From Paenibacillus sp. JQZ6Y-1 (GTDB taxonomy: Bacteria; Bacillota; Bacilli; Paenibacillales; Paenibacillaceae): 64,000 bases of DNA. Positions 62,676-64,000 of this stretch are shown one piece after another. The number at the start of each line of letters is the position of its first letter. The stretch's first letter is position 1. Under the pieces are notes generated by a model, which did no database searches, was not told the DNA's origin, and was given only the letters and a program-made list of their open reading frames with translations. Position numbers and translations under genes: made by a program. The stretch spans positions 1,984,001-2,048,000 of the forward strand of contig NZ_JBFDUZ010000001.1 in NCBI RefSeq assembly GCF_040719145.1, given 5' to 3'.

Positions 62676-63752
62676 TTATTGCGGCGCATCATGATCAATC
62701 GTTTCGAGTGGCAGACGTACGTCAGTGGTGCTAGAGTTGTCGCACTTATTCTTCGCTATTGCAAAAGCAATCGTTGCCAAACCAGCGAGTGCCAGCGTAG
62801 TAATGATCGGATGACGATTGGCTTCCACATAGAGACTGCCCTTACGAATATGCCCTTCATGCGTACCTCGTTCATGCAGCCCGTAGCCCGGCTTGTATAG
62901 AGCACTCGTTTCCTTCGGATTGGACGGACGCGACTTGGATTGCTGACCGCGGAACATAAACGCTTCAAAAATAATATCTGTTAGACGTGGCAGCGCATTG
63001 CCAAACGATGCGCCTACACGTGCTTGCGAACCGACAAACATATCACGTTTTGGATGCTCGGCAGCATACAGGATGGCACGTGCTACTGCCTGTGGCGGAT
63101 AAATCATACCACGGTGAGCCGGCTGCTTGTCCAGATAGCTATGCGCATGTTCGTTATACGGTGTATCGATTCGCCCCGGATGAATGAGCGTAACGGATAC
63201 TGGAGCCTTTTCCTTTTCCAATTCCATACGCAGATTTTCTGTCCAGCCATGTACGGCGAATTTTGCCGAAGAGTAAGTTGATTGCAGCACTACACCCCGA
63301 TCGCCAAAAATACTGCCTACATTGATCAATGCACCCGGTACACCGCGCTCCGCAAAATGCTGTACTGCGACACGTGATCCGTATACAACGCCCCAATATA
63401 CGGTATCAAACATACGCTTCATATCGTCAATGCTAACTTCGGTTGCTTTACCGAAGATCGATACGCCCGCATTATTAATCCATGTATCAAACCGTCCGAA
63501 GGTACGGATCGCTGTATCGGCAATACGTTGTACATCCTCTTCCTTACCCACATCCGCAGTCACCCACGTTGCTGGATAGCCTTTACCGCGCAGCTCTGCC
63601 GCCAGCTGAATGATTGCTTCCTCGTTGCGTGCAGCAACAACCACTTTTGCACCTTTGGCTGCTGCCATTCTAGCCGTAACCAGACCTATTCCACTTGATG
63701 CACCGGTGATAACGATTACCTGATCTTTTAGTTTTTTGAGTGATATTGCCAT
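62676..63752 (-). CDS. SDR-family oxidoreductase with C-terminal extension
   Basis: The 358-residue protein has an SDR core (TGASSGIGLVTARMAAAKGAKVVVAAR, DTWINNAGVSIFG, VGSIFGDRGV with Ser, YSSAKFAVHGW with Tyr and Lys). An extension of about 100 residues contains a hydrophobic segment near the C-terminus (IITTLALAGLATIAFAIA), which could anchor it to the membrane. It matches the DUF-linked SDRs common in Paenibacillus and Bacillus, of unknown substrate. The start at 63752 has AAGGAGGG 10 bases upstream. No operon partner is visible. Confidence 0.88.
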   Translation of the reverse strand: MAISLKKLKDQVIVITGASSGIGLVTARMAAAKGAKVVVAARNEEAIIQLAAELRGKGYPATWVTADVGKEEDVQRIADTAIRTFGRFDTWINNAGVSIFGKATEVSIDDMKRMFDTVYWGVVYGSRVAVQHFAERGVPGALINVGSIFGDRGVVLQSTYSSAKFAVHGWTENLRMELEKEKAPVSVTLIHPGRIDTPYNEHAHSYLDKQPAHRGMIYPPQAVARAILYAAEHPKRDMFVGSQARVGASFGNALPRLTDIIFEAFMFRGQQSKSRPSNPKETSALYKPGYGLHERGTHEGHIRKGSLYVEANRHPIITTLALAGLATIAFAIAKNKCDNSSTTDVRLPLETIDHDAPQ

Positions 63753-63862
63753 GATGGTGATCCCTCCTTGAAATAGTCTCATCAACCATTTACCCCTACC
63801 ACATTCATGCCAATCTATCGAATGACAACATGATGTTCTACGGTCATATTATGCGTCCATAC

Positions 63863-63879
63863 GAATCGTCAAACGATTC
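63863..63879. promoter_or_regulatory. Palindrome upstream of the SDR gene
   Basis: GAATCGT-CAA-ACGATTC is a perfect 7-bp inverted repeat with a 3-base centre, about 110 bases before the SDR start. It looks like an operator but its regulator is unknown. Confidence 0.4.
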
Positions 63880-64000
63880 ATATACGTGGACCAATACCAA
63901 GTAGGCAAGCATTTATGAATATATGGGTTAATTTATGAGTAGGTTTCTTCCTTTTACGTAGCCCCGATGGGTACAAAGGGAATGAAAATGAAGGTGATGT

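Overview
The window looks like chromosomal DNA of a Paenibacillus-type member of the Bacillota. The grounds are strong AAGGAGG-type ribosome binding sites, sigma-A promoters with 16-19 bp spacers, many factor-independent terminators, a T-box leader on proS, and proteins that closely resemble Bacillus subtilis families (YfnA, QdoI, AdhB, YkuS, YteA, YxjG/YxjH, YdaP, DUF3900). I see no rRNA, tRNA, insertion sequence, prophage or CRISPR array. The genus call is inference.

Layout. 1-9 kb: end of a chemotaxis receptor, a kinase-like protein, an M29 aminopeptidase, a TetR regulator next to a metallo-beta-lactamase-fold hydrolase, a zinc alcohol dehydrogenase, a YteA-like protein and a CNNM/CorC membrane protein with a long leader. 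9-13 kb: a UgpA/E/B-like ABC importer without its ATPase, then a GerQ-like coat protein candidate. 13-19.6 kb: a MerR regulator with its SDR target, an SsuD-like monooxygenase, a second SDR, a small cysteine-rich protein and a BNR-repeat lipoprotein. 19.8-25.5 kb: L-lactate dehydrogenase, a DUF3900 protein, an LRR protein and a GntR-DMT exporter operon. 25.6-36.7 kb: YfnA-like permease, secreted PL10 pectate lyase with a likely CcpA site, MFS transporter, T-box-controlled proS, EAL protein, pyruvate oxidase and a coiled-coil/acetyltransferase fusion.

36.7-38.4 kb has no convincing protein gene. It holds four diverged copies of a structured element about 100-180 nt long. The paired segments change in compensatory ways between copies. 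More hairpins and a terminator follow. I do not recognise the family. It is the best candidate here for an undescribed system, probably a long or multi-unit non-coding RNA.

38.4-49 kb: HSL-type esterase, YkuS, two MetE-like proteins with a LysR regulator, and two tandem paralogous 7TM-PAS-GGDEF-EAL proteins. 49.3-55.5 kb: an acyl-CoA ligase with a FapR-like box in its promoter, then a small anchored protein-ApbE-ferric reductase operon facing a two-component system. Both sides of that divergent region carry 11-bp-spaced direct repeats of one motif. 55.8-64 kb: orphan rhamnulose-1-phosphate aldolase, a secreted GH16 glucanase with a fascin-like tail, a quercetin dioxygenase-MFS operon divergent from an AraC regulator, and a third SDR.

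Together the genes suit a soil or plant-associated saprophyte: pectin, beta-glucan, flavonoid, rhamnose and sulfonate use, with c-di-GMP and redox signalling. Most genes lie on the minus strand in short transcription units closed by clear hairpin terminators.
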